In this document: piece by piece, positions 24,717 through 37,488 of the stretch
How the letters are laid out: each line of letters opens with the position of its first letter
How positions within the stretch are numbered: position 1 is the first letter of the stretch
Assembly: GCA_946481275.1 (NCBI GenBank)
Contig: CAMLMV010000028.1
Span: forward strand, 22,692-86,691
DNA: 64,000 nt
Origin: an uncultured Massilia sp.
Lineage (GTDB): Bacteria; Pseudomonadota; Gammaproteobacteria; Burkholderiales; Burkholderiaceae
Reading direction: 5' to 3'
Translations under genes and position numbers: made by a program
The notes under the pieces: generated by a model
Seen by the model: only the letters and a program-made list of their open reading frames with translations
What the model was told of the DNA's origin: nothing
Databases searched by the model: none

Positions 24717-26470
24717 ACGACACGAACAAGGTCGACGCCTACGAGGCGCTGGTCCAGTTTCTCTACCGCGCGCCCATCGGTCTCGTGCAGGCGGGCCTGG
24801 ACGGCACGGTCGACATGCTGAACCCGATGTCGTCCAGCCTCCTGATGCCGCTCGCGCGCGACGGCAGCCTCGATAACCTGTTCACGGTACTGCACGACGT
24901 GGCGCCGCAGCTGCGCGACCTGACGGCCGCCGTCGAGGCGCCATCCGGCGTGGTGTGCGAAGGCTTGCGCGTGCAGCTGGGCGATGCGGCCGCCCCGGGC
25001 GGGCCGCAGGTGCTGTCGCTGAGCGTCCTGAAACTGGACGGCACGCGGCTGATGGCCACCGTGACCGACGCCACCGCGGACGTGCAGCGCGAGCACGACC
25101 GGCTGGCGCGCCGCCTGCGCAGCCAGGCGCGCACGGATGCGCTCACGCGCATGCCCAACCGCGAAGCCGTGCTCGAACAATTGCAGCAGATGCTGGACCG
25201 GCCGGCGCTCGCGGACGGCGGCGCGCATCCCCGCGGTTTCGCGCTGCTGTTCATGAATTGCGACCGCTTCCGCCAGATGAACGACGCGCTGGGCCAGGCG
25301 GCCGGCGACCGCCTGCTCGTGCAGATCGGCGACCGTATCCGCGCCACACTCCGCCCGCCGACCGACCGCATCGATCCGCTTGCGGGCGCGGGCCAGATGG
25401 CGGCGCGCACCGGCGCCGACGAATTCGCCGTCGTGCTGGACGGCCTGCGCAGCCGCGACGACGCCGAGCGCGTGGCCGCGCGCCTGCTCGACGCGCTGGC
25501 GCGCCCGCTTGCGCTGGACGGCCAGGACGTGGTCATCCGGCTGAGCATGGGCCTCGTGTGGAGCGGCGACGCGGGTGCCGCGGCCGGCGGGATGCTGCGC
25601 GACGCCAGCATCGCGATGGTCGAGGCCAAGCGCGCGGGCGGCGCGCGCTGCGTCGCGTTCGAGACGGCGATGCGCGAACGGGCCGCACGCCGCGCCGACA
25701 TCGAGTCGGACCTGCGCCAGGCCCTCGTCGACGACCAGCTGTTCGTCGTCTACCAGCCCGTCGTCGGCCTGCGCGCGGACGGCGCCACCGACGTCGCCGC
25801 CGGCGTCGAAGCGCTCGTGCGCTGGCGCCATCCCGTGCGCGGCGTCGTGCCGCCGATCGAATTCATCCAGGTGGCGGAGGAATCGGGCCTCATCGGCGCG
25901 CTGGGCGACTTCGTGCTGCGCCGCGCCTGCCGCGACTTCGCCGCGTGGCAGGCCACGCTGGGCGAGCGCGCGCCGCGCCTGCTGGCGGTGAATCTGTCGC
26001 GCGCGCAGCTGGCGGAACCGGGCTGGCCCGCCGTCGTGCGCGACGTGCTGGCACAGAACGGCATGCGCCCGGACCAGCTGCAGCTGGAAGTGACGGAGAG
26101 CCTGGCCGCGCAGGACCAGCAGGTGCAGCAGCGCCTGCACGAACTGAAAGCCATCGGCGTCACCCTCGCGCTGGACGATTTCGGCACGGGGTATTCGTCG
26201 CTCTCCAGCCTGCACCAGCTGCCGGTGGACACGGTCAAGATCGACCGCTCGTTCGTGTGCCAGGCCGACACCAGCCACCACCACCGCGTGCTGATCGAGG
26301 CGACGGTGAAGGTGGCGCAGAGCCTCGGCATGAGCACGGTGGCCGAAGGGATCGAGACGGAGGCGCAGGCCGCCGCCGTGCGCGCCCAGGCCTGCGCCAA
26401 GGGACAGGGCTATCTGTTCAGCCGCCCCCTCGCCTCGCCTGACCTGATCGCCTGGCTGTCGGAACGCTGA
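24713..26470 (+). CDS. PAS-GGDEF-EAL protein, probable c-di-GMP phosphodiesterase
   Basis: 585 residues, soluble. PAS-like domain (about 10-125), GGDEF domain (about 138-315) and EAL domain (about 325-580). The GGDEF motif is changed to GADEF (234-238), the first metal Asp is Asn182 (MNCDRF), and there is no RxxD, so cyclase activity is doubtful. The EAL domain looks active: EAL at 366-368, NLSRAQL, EVTES, DDFGTGYSSL, KIDRSFV, EGIE and a late Gln-Gly-Tyr. It would hydrolyse c-di-GMP and oppose the cyclase encoded just upstream, with which it shares a 4-base overlap and a similar N-terminal PAS. Confidence 0.92.
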   Translation: MNDTNKVDAYEALVQFLYRAPIGLVQAGLDGTVDMLNPMSSSLLMPLARDGSLDNLFTVLHDVAPQLRDLTAAVEAPSGVVCEGLRVQLGDAAAPGGPQVLSLSVLKLDGTRLMATVTDATADVQREHDRLARRLRSQARTDALTRMPNREAVLEQLQQMLDRPALADGGAHPRGFALLFMNCDRFRQMNDALGQAAGDRLLVQIGDRIRATLRPPTDRIDPLAGAGQMAARTGADEFAVVLDGLRSRDDAERVAARLLDALARPLALDGQDVVIRLSMGLVWSGDAGAAAGGMLRDASIAMVEAKRAGGARCVAFETAMRERAARRADIESDLRQALVDDQLFVVYQPVVGLRADGATDVAAGVEALVRWRHPVRGVVPPIEFIQVAEESGLIGALGDFVLRRACRDFAAWQATLGERAPRLLAVNLSRAQLAEPGWPAVVRDVLAQNGMRPDQLQLEVTESLAAQDQQVQQRLHELKAIGVTLALDDFGTGYSSLSSLHQLPVDTVKIDRSFVCQADTSHHHRVLIEATVKVAQSLGMSTVAEGIETEAQAAAVRAQACAKGQGYLFSRPLASPDLIAWLSER

Positions 26471-26477
26471 ACCGCGT

Positions 26478-29413
<2,936 letters not shown>

Positions 29414-29440
29414 CACAATCTCCTGTGGATACGGAACGCC

Positions 29441-29469
29441 AATGTAAGTGCATATACCCCCACTTTCAA
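29441..29469 (-). promoter_or_regulatory. Promoter of fusA2
   Basis: On the minus strand TTGAAA (29469-29464), a 17-bp spacer and TACATT (29446-29441) form a good sigma70-type promoter. It predicts a leader of about 20 bases before the ATG at 29413. Confidence 0.6.
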
Positions 29470-29535
29470 GGCCGGGCTGCGTGAACCGGCCTTAAGACAG
29501 AGGGTATAGCCGCACAATGTAACTGAAGTGCGGCT
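29468..29535. terminator. Two adjacent hairpins between GH30 gene and fusA2
   Basis: An 8-bp stem AGCCGCAC / GTGCGGCT (29508-29535, 12-base loop) is followed 14 bases away by a second 8-bp stem AAGGCCGG / CCGGCCTT (29468-29493, 10-base loop). Both lie downstream of the GH30 stop on its strand and just upstream of the fusA2 promoter, so they may end the GH30 transcript. Neither has a T tract. Confidence 0.4.
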
Positions 29536-29586
29536 TTCGTGCTGGCGGCGTGCCCCTGGAGCGAGGCGTCATGCAATGCGGATGGA

Positions 29587-31056
29587 TCAGCCGACGATGG
29601 TCTGCAGCGCCCGCGCCGGAATCTCGACCGCCACCTCCTGCCGGTCGACGAACAGCCGGTACCGCTGCGGCTGGTCGCTGCGGTTCATGACGACGACGGC
29701 CAGGCGCCCGTCCGCGTTGCGGAACGCCGTCGCGTCGAGGGTGCTGCGGCTCGTCGTGGCGCCCACGCGGCGCGCCTTCGGGCGGATGTAGCGGCTGAAA
29801 TGGCCGATGGCCGTGTAGATCGGGGTGAACACGAGCTGCCCGTCGTCGCTCGCGTGCAGCGGCGCGAAGCAGAAGTTGTTCTTGTGGTTCGGGCCGCCGC
29901 GGCTGTCGAGCAGCATGTTCCAGTCGACCCAGCCGCTGGAGCCCGCGTTCAGGTCCGCGATCATCTCGCGGCCGTAGCGTTCGCCGTTGGCCCAGTCCTG
30001 CAGGCGCGCGGGATCGAATTTCTCGATGCACCCTTCCGTCATCAGGAGGTTCACGTCGGGCCATGCCGCGTGCACCGCGGCGACGTTGCGGTGCATCGGC
30101 TCGCCGCCCGCCCACGTCTCGTACCAGTGATAGCCTACGCCCCAGATGTACGGCCGCGCCTTCGCATCCGCCAGGATCGTCGCGGCGCGCTGCGGCAGCA
30201 GGTCGCGGTTGTGGTCCCACACGATGACTTTCTTGCCGCCCAGTCCCGCCGCCTTCAACGCGGGGCCCAGGTGGTCGCCGAGGAAGCGCGTCTCTTCGTC
30301 CGCGCTGAAGATCATCGATTCCCATTTCTGCTTCGCCATCGGCTCGTTCTGCACCGACAGGCCCCACAGCGGGATGCCGGCCCGCTCGTACGCCTGGACG
30401 AATTTCACGACGTAGCGCGCCCACGTGTCGCGGTATTCCGGGAGCAGGCTGCCGCCGGCGAGCATGCTGTTATTCGACTTCATCCACGCCGGCGCGCTCC
30501 ACGGGCTGGCGAACACGCGCATGTCGGTGCCGTGCGCGCGGGCCGACGCCAGCGCCGCGCGCAGCAGCGGCACGCGCAGCTTCAGGTCCGGCGCGATGCC
30601 GAACGACGCCAGAGAAACATCGCCGTCGCGCACGTACGTGTAGCTGTTACTGCCGAAGTCGGAACTGTGGATCGTCGTGCGCAGGATGTTGTAGCCAAGG
30701 CCCGCGCGCGGGTCGAAGTACGCGGCCAGGAACGCCTGCTGCTGCGCCGGCGTCAGTGTCGCGTGGACCTCGGCGACGGCGTCCGTGACGGCGCCGCCGA
30801 AGCCGAACACTTCCTGGTAGCGCTTCGACGTGTCGACGAAGACGGCGATGTCCGTCTCGGGCGGCTGGCCCGCCGGCTGGAAGGCGCCGAGCGGACGCGC
30901 GGCGAAGCGGTCGGCGCCCGGTGCGGACGTCACGACCTGCCAACCCGTGCTGTTTGCGGCCGCGGGTGCCGCCCCGCTGCGCGTGGCCACGGCCATCTGT
31001 CCGCCCATCAGCGTCGCGGCGCCCAGCAACCGCATTGCATCTCGTCTCGTCGTCAT
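29587..31056 (-). CDS. Secreted glycoside hydrolase family 30
   Basis: 489 residues. The N-terminus MTTRRDAMRLLGAATLMGG looks like a twin-arginine signal. A (beta/alpha)8 barrel plus side beta-domain of the GH30 type follows: FGFGGAVTDA near 84-93, FASPWSAPAWMK near 182-193, acid/base Glu238 in SVQNEP, and nucleophile Glu341 in LMTEGC. Subfamily members cleave beta-1,6-glucan, glucosylceramide or glucuronoxylan; the choice is not clear, although the glucosylceramidase/beta-1,6-glucanase branch seems closest. The promoter region contains a LacI-type operator, suggesting sugar induction. Confidence 0.92.
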   Translation of the reverse strand: MTTRRDAMRLLGAATLMGGQMAVATRSGAAPAAANSTGWQVVTSAPGADRFAARPLGAFQPAGQPPETDIAVFVDTSKRYQEVFGFGGAVTDAVAEVHATLTPAQQQAFLAAYFDPRAGLGYNILRTTIHSSDFGSNSYTYVRDGDVSLASFGIAPDLKLRVPLLRAALASARAHGTDMRVFASPWSAPAWMKSNNSMLAGGSLLPEYRDTWARYVVKFVQAYERAGIPLWGLSVQNEPMAKQKWESMIFSADEETRFLGDHLGPALKAAGLGGKKVIVWDHNRDLLPQRAATILADAKARPYIWGVGYHWYETWAGGEPMHRNVAAVHAAWPDVNLLMTEGCIEKFDPARLQDWANGERYGREMIADLNAGSSGWVDWNMLLDSRGGPNHKNNFCFAPLHASDDGQLVFTPIYTAIGHFSRYIRPKARRVGATTSRSTLDATAFRNADGRLAVVVMNRSDQPQRYRLFVDRQEVAVEIPARALQTIVG

Positions 31057-31089
31057 CGTGTCTCCTGTCGTGGTGTTGTCGGCCGCGCG

Positions 31090-31107
31090 ATTGGAAACGT
31101 TACCAAT
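31090..31107. promoter_or_regulatory. LacI-family operator of the GH30 gene
   Basis: ATTGGAAACGTTACCAAT is a near-perfect dyad centred on AACGTT, the typical half-site geometry of LacI/GalR-family repressors. It lies just downstream of the predicted transcription start, where binding would block the polymerase. No LacI-type gene is in the window. Confidence 0.65.
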
Positions 31108-31119
31108 CGAAGCCGGACG

Positions 31120-31149
31120 ACTATACCACTCGTCGTTTCACGATGTCAA
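31120..31149 (-). promoter_or_regulatory. Promoter of the GH30 gene
   Basis: On the minus strand TTGACA (31149-31144), an 18-bp spacer and TATAGT (31125-31120) make a strong sigma70-type promoter directly upstream of the LacI-type operator and pointing into the GH30 gene. Confidence 0.65.
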
Positions 31150-31158
31150 AAGACTGTC

Positions 31159-31506
31159 TTACAGGATCTCCTGCACCAGCCCGGACGGCCGGCACAGCCG
31201 CACGCCCTTCGGCGTCACGACGAACGGGCGGTTGATGAGGATCGGATGCGCGACCATGGCGTCCAGCAACGCGTCGTCGGTCGTGGCCGGGTCGTCCAGG
31301 CCCAGTTCCGTGAACAGCGCTTCCTTGCTGCGCACGGCATCGCGCACGCTCAAACCCGCGCGGGCGATCAAGTCCTTCAGCTCGTCCTGCGTCGGCGGCT
31401 GCGCGAGATAGTCGACCACGCGGGGTTCGACGCCCGTCGCGCGGATCGTCTCCAGGGTCGTGCGCGACGTGCCGCAGCGGGTATTGTGAAAAATCGTGAT
31501 GTCCAT
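31159..31506 (-). CDS. arsC: Arsenate reductase, glutaredoxin-dependent (ArsC family)
   Basis: 115 residues, thioredoxin-like fold. The N-terminal ITIFHNTRCGTSR places the catalytic Cys11 and the following Ser-Arg. The later RPFVVTPKG carries the conserved arginine that binds arsenate. It reduces arsenate to arsenite with glutathione and glutaredoxin. No arsR, arsB or acr3 is adjacent, so it may be one of the broadly conserved ArsC/YffB-like proteins and not a dedicated resistance gene. It is transcribed towards GH30 but ends before the GH30 promoter. Confidence 0.88.
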   Translation of the reverse strand: MDITIFHNTRCGTSRTTLETIRATGVEPRVVDYLAQPPTQDELKDLIARAGLSVRDAVRSKEALFTELGLDDPATTDDALLDAMVAHPILINRPFVVTPKGVRLCRPSGLVQEIL

Positions 31507-31666
31507 CTTGAAAATCCTTGTTTGAGAGGCAAGGATGATACCGACGCGGCCGCAACGCTTCCAGTTTTTTCGCTTGTTCCCCTTCTGGCAGCGCTATAAA
31601 ATGCCCGGCTTGCTTGCCGACGCGCAATCGAAGTTGCATCGCGATGGCCTGCCGTATGGAGAGAAC

Positions 31667-32299
31667 ATGGACGACTACCTGATGCGCCCCGACGCGCTGC
31701 CGACCTGGGGCCAGCGCACCGCGCTGCGCGTGCTGAACGCGTTCGGCTGGAATATCCGTTTCAGGCCGCTGCCGGGGCCGCACGGCATCGCCGTCGTGTA
31801 CCCGCATACGTCGAACTGGGATTTTCCCATCGGCCTCGTGGCCAAGTGGGCGGTCGGCGTACAGTTCCGCTGGCTCGCGAAGGATTCGCTGTTCCGCGGC
31901 CCGATGGGCGCCATCATGCGCTACTGGGGCGGCGTGGCAGTCGACCGCAGCGCCCCCCAGGGCGCCATCCTGCGCCTCGCGCAGACGATGCATGCGGCGG
32001 ACTCGTTCTGGCTCGCCATCACGCCGGAAGGCACGCGCAGCTACCGCCCGCACTGGAAGAGCGGCTTCTACCGCATCGCACTGGCGGCCCGCGTGCCCGT
32101 CCTGCTCATCTCGTTCGACTACGGCAGGAAGGTCATCGACGTCACGCGCTCGCTGACGTTGACGGGCGACGAAGCGGCCGACATGGCCGCCATCGCGCAG
32201 GCGTACGACGGCGTGCGCGCGCTGTACCCGGAGAAGGCGGCGCCAGTCCGCCTGGCCGAACCGGGATCGCCTTCAGACGACACCCGCAAGCAGGCATAA
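31667..32299 (+). CDS. 1-acyl-sn-glycerol-3-phosphate acyltransferase family protein
   Basis: 210 residues from the ATG at 31667, which has TGGAGAG just upstream; in-frame ATGs at 31535 and 31601 would add 44 or 22 residues. The PlsC motif I HTSNWDF (His-x4-Asp), a middle LAKDSLFRGP segment, and motif III ITPEGTRS are present. It acylates lysophosphatidic acid or a related lipid at the inner membrane. The short length resembles the family's small soluble-looking members. Its end overlaps the convergent hupE/ureJ gene by 27 bases. Confidence 0.85.
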   Translation: MDDYLMRPDALPTWGQRTALRVLNAFGWNIRFRPLPGPHGIAVVYPHTSNWDFPIGLVAKWAVGVQFRWLAKDSLFRGPMGAIMRYWGGVAVDRSAPQGAILRLAQTMHAADSFWLAITPEGTRSYRPHWKSGFYRIALAARVPVLLISFDYGRKVIDVTRSLTLTGDEAADMAAIAQAYDGVRALYPEKAAPVRLAEPGSPSDDTRKQA

Positions 32300-32875
32300 G
32301 CCGGCAGCACCGATCGCGGCGCCGGCCATGCGGCGCACCCGTTCCCCCGGCAACGCTCCAGCCAGCATCACCAGGGCGCTCGCGGCGAGGAAGCCGGCGC
32401 CGCTCGCCATTCCCGCCAGTTCCTGCCCATGCGCCAGGCCATGCAGGAACGCGCATCCACCCACGACGGCGATCGCCACCTGCGGCGGCAGGCCGGCCGC
32501 GCACGCGACGAGTGCGCCCAACAGCAGCACGGTCGCCGCGATCGACGTCTCCAGCGCGGGCAGCACGAGGCCCGCGCCGGCGCAGGCCGCGCCGAGCGCC
32601 ATCATCACGAGGAACGCGGGCGGCAGCACGGCGCCGTGACGCTGCTGGCGGCTCCACAGGCCGACGGCCAGCAGCGCGAACAGGTGATCCAGCCCCGTCA
32701 GCGGATGCAGCAGGCCGGCCGTGAAACCGCCGTCGGGATGGCCCGGATGCGCGGCAGCCGGCAGCGCGACGGCGAGGGTCGCAAGCGCGGCGACCGCACC
32801 GCCCAGGCGCATGCTTGGACGCGGGGACGGACCCTCATGGCGCACGCGGATCGTCGTGTTGTCATTCCATTTCAT
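32273..32875 (-). CDS. ureJ: HupE/UreJ family nickel-related membrane protein
   Basis: 200 residues. A signal-like N-terminal helix ends with AAAHPGHPDGG, and the histidines HPGHPD and the LHPLTGLDHL motif are the family hallmark for Ni2+ uptake. Six further hydrophobic helices include FLHGLAHGQELAG. It is the last gene of the urease operon, 11 bases after ureG, and is likely to supply nickel for the urease centre. Confidence 0.92.
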   Translation of the reverse strand: MKWNDNTTIRVRHEGPSPRPSMRLGGAVAALATLAVALPAAAHPGHPDGGFTAGLLHPLTGLDHLFALLAVGLWSRQQRHGAVLPPAFLVMMALGAACAGAGLVLPALETSIAATVLLLGALVACAAGLPPQVAIAVVGGCAFLHGLAHGQELAGMASGAGFLAASALVMLAGALPGERVRRMAGAAIGAAGLCLLAGVV

Positions 32876-32886
32876 GGCATTCCCTT

Positions 32887-33498
32887 TCACTGGTCGAGTA
32901 ATCCCTGCTCGCGGATGAAGCAAACGATGGCATCGACGCCCTCGCCCGTCCGCAGATTCGTGAACACGAACGGCCGCGCGCCGCGCTGGCGCTGCGCGTC
33001 GCGGGCCATGACCTCCAGGTCGGCGCCCACGTGCGGCGCGAGGTCCGTCTTGTTGATGATGAGGAGGTCGGACCGCGTGATGCCCGGCCCGCCCTTGCGC
33101 GGGATTTTCTCGCCGCCCGCCACGTCGATGACGTACAGCGTGAGGTCCGACAGTTCCGGGCTGAACGTGGCCGCGAGGTTGTCGCCGCCGGATTCGACCA
33201 GCACGAGCTCCAGCGCCGGGAAGTCGGCCTGCAGCCGCGCGATGGCTTCCAGGTTGATCGACGCGTCCTCGCGGATCGCCGTGTGCGGGCACCCGCCCGT
33301 CTCCACGCCCATCAGGCGCTCGGGCGGCAACGCGTTCGCGCGCAGCAGGATCTCCATGTCTTCGCGCGTGTAGATGTCGTTGGTGATCACGGCCATGTCG
33401 TAGCGCTCGCGCATGCGCCGGCACAGCATCTCGCACAGGGCCGTCTTGCCGGAACCGACCGGGCCGCCGATGCCGACCCGCAAGGGATTCGATGTCAT
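32887..33498 (-). CDS. ureG: Urease accessory GTPase UreG
   Basis: 203 residues. P-loop [23 protein letters not shown] with the conserved Cys-Pro-His nickel-binding motif, ESGGDNL, and the NKTDLAP guanine-specificity motif are all present. It couples GTP hydrolysis to delivery of nickel to apo-urease with UreF and UreD. The ATG at 33498 follows GGAGG. It sits 13 bases after ureF. Confidence 0.97.
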   Translation of the reverse strand: MTSNPLRVGIGGPVGSGKTALCEMLCRRMRERYDMAVITNDIYTREDMEILLRANALPPERLMGVETGGCPHTAIREDASINLEAIARLQADFPALELVLVESGGDNLAATFSPELSDLTLYVIDVAGGEKIPRKGGPGITRSDLLIINKTDLAPHVGADLEVMARDAQRQRGARPFVFTNLRTGEGVDAIVCFIREQGLLDQ

Positions 33499-33511
33499 GG
33501 TTTGTCCTCCT

Positions 33512-34177
33512 TCAGGAACGGTACAGGCGCCCATGCTGCACCTCGTGCCGCATCGACAGCATGGACAGGCCGGGCGACCAGTTCGACAGGTCCGCATCCG
33601 CCAGGGTGCGCGCCGCGGCGGCCGCGCGTTCGAGCCCAGGCCGCAGCGACAGCAGCAGCCGCTGCCCCGCCACCTGCCCCAGCGGCACCGACTTCACGCA
33701 CACGAGCACCTGGTTCTCGGCCCACGCGAACAGCATCGCCAGCAGCGCCTCCTCGTGCGGGATGTCGAGTGCGTCGACGGCGCACGCGTACGCTGCCGGC
33801 AGCGTCGCCTCGCCGCCCAGCAGGCCGGTGTCGGCCACGCCCAGTTCCGCGATCAGCCGCGTGAGCGAATAGCCCATCTGGACGGTCTCCGCGCGCAGCT
33901 CGGCCGTGTCGCGCGACGCGAGGAAGCACGCGCTCCACCCCGCAAGGGCTGCGGCGTCGCGCGCCGCGAACGCGTTCATCAGGCGCCACAGCAGCGGCGC
34001 GTCCCAGCGCGCCAGCACCTCGTCGAGATAGCGCACGAGCCACGCGTGCGCGCTCGCCGCGTCGTGCACGCGGCCCTCCTCGATGGCCGTCTCCAGGCCC
34101 TGCGAATAGCTGTAGCCGCCGATCGGCAAGGCCGGACTCGCGAACTGCAGCAGGTGCAGCAGGCTCGCCGCGTTCAT
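33512..34177 (-). CDS. ureF: Urease accessory protein UreF
   Basis: 221 residues, all-helical. [21 protein letters not shown] at the N-terminus and the C-terminal [14 protein letters not shown] are typical; the latter binds UreD/UreG. It acts as GTPase regulator in nickel insertion. The ATG overlaps the ureE stop by 4 bases. The longer reading frame that extends upstream is not a gene. Confidence 0.95.
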   Translation of the reverse strand: MNAASLLHLLQFASPALPIGGYSYSQGLETAIEEGRVHDAASAHAWLVRYLDEVLARWDAPLLWRLMNAFAARDAAALAGWSACFLASRDTAELRAETVQMGYSLTRLIAELGVADTGLLGGEATLPAAYACAVDALDIPHEEALLAMLFAWAENQVLVCVKSVPLGQVAGQRLLLSLRPGLERAAAAARTLADADLSNWSPGLSMLSMRHEVQHGRLYRS

Positions 34178-34668
34178 ACGTCCGCCGGGCGGTGGATCTT
34201 CTGGCGCACGGGCACGGGCGCCAGCAGGCCGTGGCCGTGGTGGTGGCCGCCCGCATATGCGCCCGCTTCGGGCTCGAACTTCGCCAGCTCTTCTTCGACC
34301 TGCGCGCCGAGTCCGACCACCATGTCCTTCAGCACCGGGTCGACGCGGATGCGCAGCCAGCCCGCGCCCACCTGCGCCTGCGTATGGCGGTTCCCGAGGT
34401 GGAAGGCGCAGCGCGCCAGCAGCGTCGCGTCCGCGCAGCGCACGAGATAGGTCGGCTCCGGTGCGGCGACGACCCGCACGACACGCCCGTCGTCTCCCGT
34501 CAGCAGGTCGCCGTCGCGCAGCACGGTGCCGCGCGCGAGGAACAGCGCGACTTCTTCGCCGGACTCGAGCCGCGCGCGCTGGCGGCAGCGTTCGCGCTGG
34601 TCGTACGGCAGCACGAGCCGGTCGTGGACGGCGTCCGCCCCGGCGACCCTGGTATGCAGTGACATCAT
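34174..34668 (-). CDS. ureE: Urease nickel metallochaperone UreE
   Basis: 164 residues. The N-terminal peptide-binding domain is followed by a metal-binding domain with the dimer-interface histidine in LGNRHTQAQV, and a short His-rich C-terminal stretch (GGHHHGHG) that stores nickel. GGGAG precedes the ATG at 34668; a second ATG follows immediately. It couples to ureF by an ATGA overlap. Confidence 0.95.
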   Translation of the reverse strand: MMSLHTRVAGADAVHDRLVLPYDQRERCRQRARLESGEEVALFLARGTVLRDGDLLTGDDGRVVRVVAAPEPTYLVRCADATLLARCAFHLGNRHTQAQVGAGWLRIRVDPVLKDMVVGLGAQVEEELAKFEPEAGAYAGGHHHGHGLLAPVPVRQKIHRPADV

Positions 34669-34683
34669 GGTGGCTCCCGATAA

Positions 34684-36384
<1,701 letters not shown>

Positions 36385-36690
36385 TCAGACGCCTCCGCCC
36401 ACGCGGCCCTGGAAGCCATGCACGATGCGCGCGCCGCCCAGGTCGACCAGTTCGACGGTGCGCCGCTGGCCCGGCTCGAAGCGCACGGCGGTGCCGGCCG
36501 CGATGTTCAGGCGCATCCCGCGGGCCGCGTCGCGGTCGAACTGCAGCGCATCGTTCGCTTCGTGGAAGTGGTAATGCGAGCCGACCTGCACCGGGCGGTC
36601 GCCCGCGTTCGCGACGACGAGCGTCACCGTGCGGCGGCCCGCGTTGAGCGGGATGTCGCCATCCTCGAGGAAGTATTCGCCGGGGATCAT
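36385..36690 (-). CDS. ureB: Urease beta subunit
   Basis: 101 residues, beginning [16 protein letters not shown], with [11 protein letters not shown] and [15 protein letters not shown] typical of UreB. It is structural in the (alpha-beta-gamma)3 enzyme. Its ATG overlaps the stop of the GNAT gene by 4 bases and its stop abuts ureC. Confidence 0.97.
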   Translation of the reverse strand: MIPGEYFLEDGDIPLNAGRRTVTLVVANAGDRPVQVGSHYHFHEANDALQFDRDAARGMRLNIAAGTAVRFEPGQRRTVELVDLGGARIVHGFQGRVGGGV

Positions 36691-37157
36691 GCGGCCTCCG
36701 GCATCAGCAGGGTTTTGGCGTAGACCACGTGCGCGCCCGCCGGACCGTCCACACGCGCGTAACCGAGATCGTGGATCAGTGCTTCCGCGCCGGACCCCGG
36801 CTCCGCAGCCAGGCGCAGCGCGTCGCGTCCCAGCGCCCGCGCCTCGGCTTCGGCGGCGCGCAGCAGGACACCGCCGATGCCCCGTCGACGCGCGCGGCTG
36901 TGCACCATCAGCGCCTGCACGTCGGCGCGGCGGCGGCCGTCGGTGCGCTGGCACAGGTCCAGCTGCACGGTGCCGATCAGCGTGCCGTCGTGCGACCCTG
37001 CCAGCAGCCGGCACGTGCCGGCGGCAACGGCCATGCGCACGTCCTGCCAGTAGCACAGGGCCTGGCGGCGTTCCAGGTCGAGCGCGTCCATCAGCAGGTC
37101 GGCCAGCTGGCCGCGCAGCACGTCGCAGGCCTGGGCATCGAGCAGGAGAATTTTCAT
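36687..37157 (-). CDS. GNAT-family N-acetyltransferase inside the urease operon
   Basis: 156 residues with the GNAT acetyl-CoA loop [18 protein letters not shown] (the R/Q-x-x-G-x-G/A motif as RRRGIGG) near residues 83-100, and a C-terminal GYARVDGP strand. It lies between ureA (7 bases) and ureB (4-base overlap), so it must be produced with the structural subunits. The substrate is unknown. A role in modifying a urease component or in polyamine/amino-acid metabolism tied to nitrogen supply is speculation. Confidence 0.9.
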   Translation of the reverse strand: MKILLLDAQACDVLRGQLADLLMDALDLERRQALCYWQDVRMAVAAGTCRLLAGSHDGTLIGTVQLDLCQRTDGRRRADVQALMVHSRARRRGIGGVLLRAAEAEARALGRDALRLAAEPGSGAEALIHDLGYARVDGPAGAHVVYAKTLLMPEAA

Positions 37158-37164
37158 CGGGGGC

Positions 37165-37467
37165 TCACGGGATCGGGTTGTGGACGGTGACGAGCTTGCT
37201 GCCGTCCGGGAAAGTGGCTTCGACCTGGATGTCCGGGATCATCTCCGGTACGCCGTCCATCACGTCGGCGCGCGCCAGGATCATGGTGCCCGCGCTCATC
37301 AGCTCGGCCACGCTGCGGCCGTCGCGGGCGCCTTCCATGATCGCGGCCGTGATCAGCGCGACGGCCTCCGGATAGTTCAGCTTCAGGCCGCGTGCGCGGC
37401 GGCGTTCGGCCAGCAGCGCCGCCGTGAAGATCAGCAGCTTGTCTTTTTCGCGTGGGGTCAGGTCCAT
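37165..37467 (-). CDS. ureA: Urease gamma subunit
   Basis: 100 residues, beginning [23 protein letters not shown], with [20 protein letters not shown] and a terminal [20 protein letters not shown], the UreA hallmarks. Separate ureA and ureB genes, as here, are the usual arrangement outside Helicobacter. It lies 21 bases after ureD. Confidence 0.97.
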   Translation of the reverse strand: MDLTPREKDKLLIFTAALLAERRRARGLKLNYPEAVALITAAIMEGARDGRSVAELMSAGTMILARADVMDGVPEMIPDIQVEATFPDGSKLVTVHNPIP

Positions 37468-37488
37468 GGCTTCCCGCTTGTATGTCGT

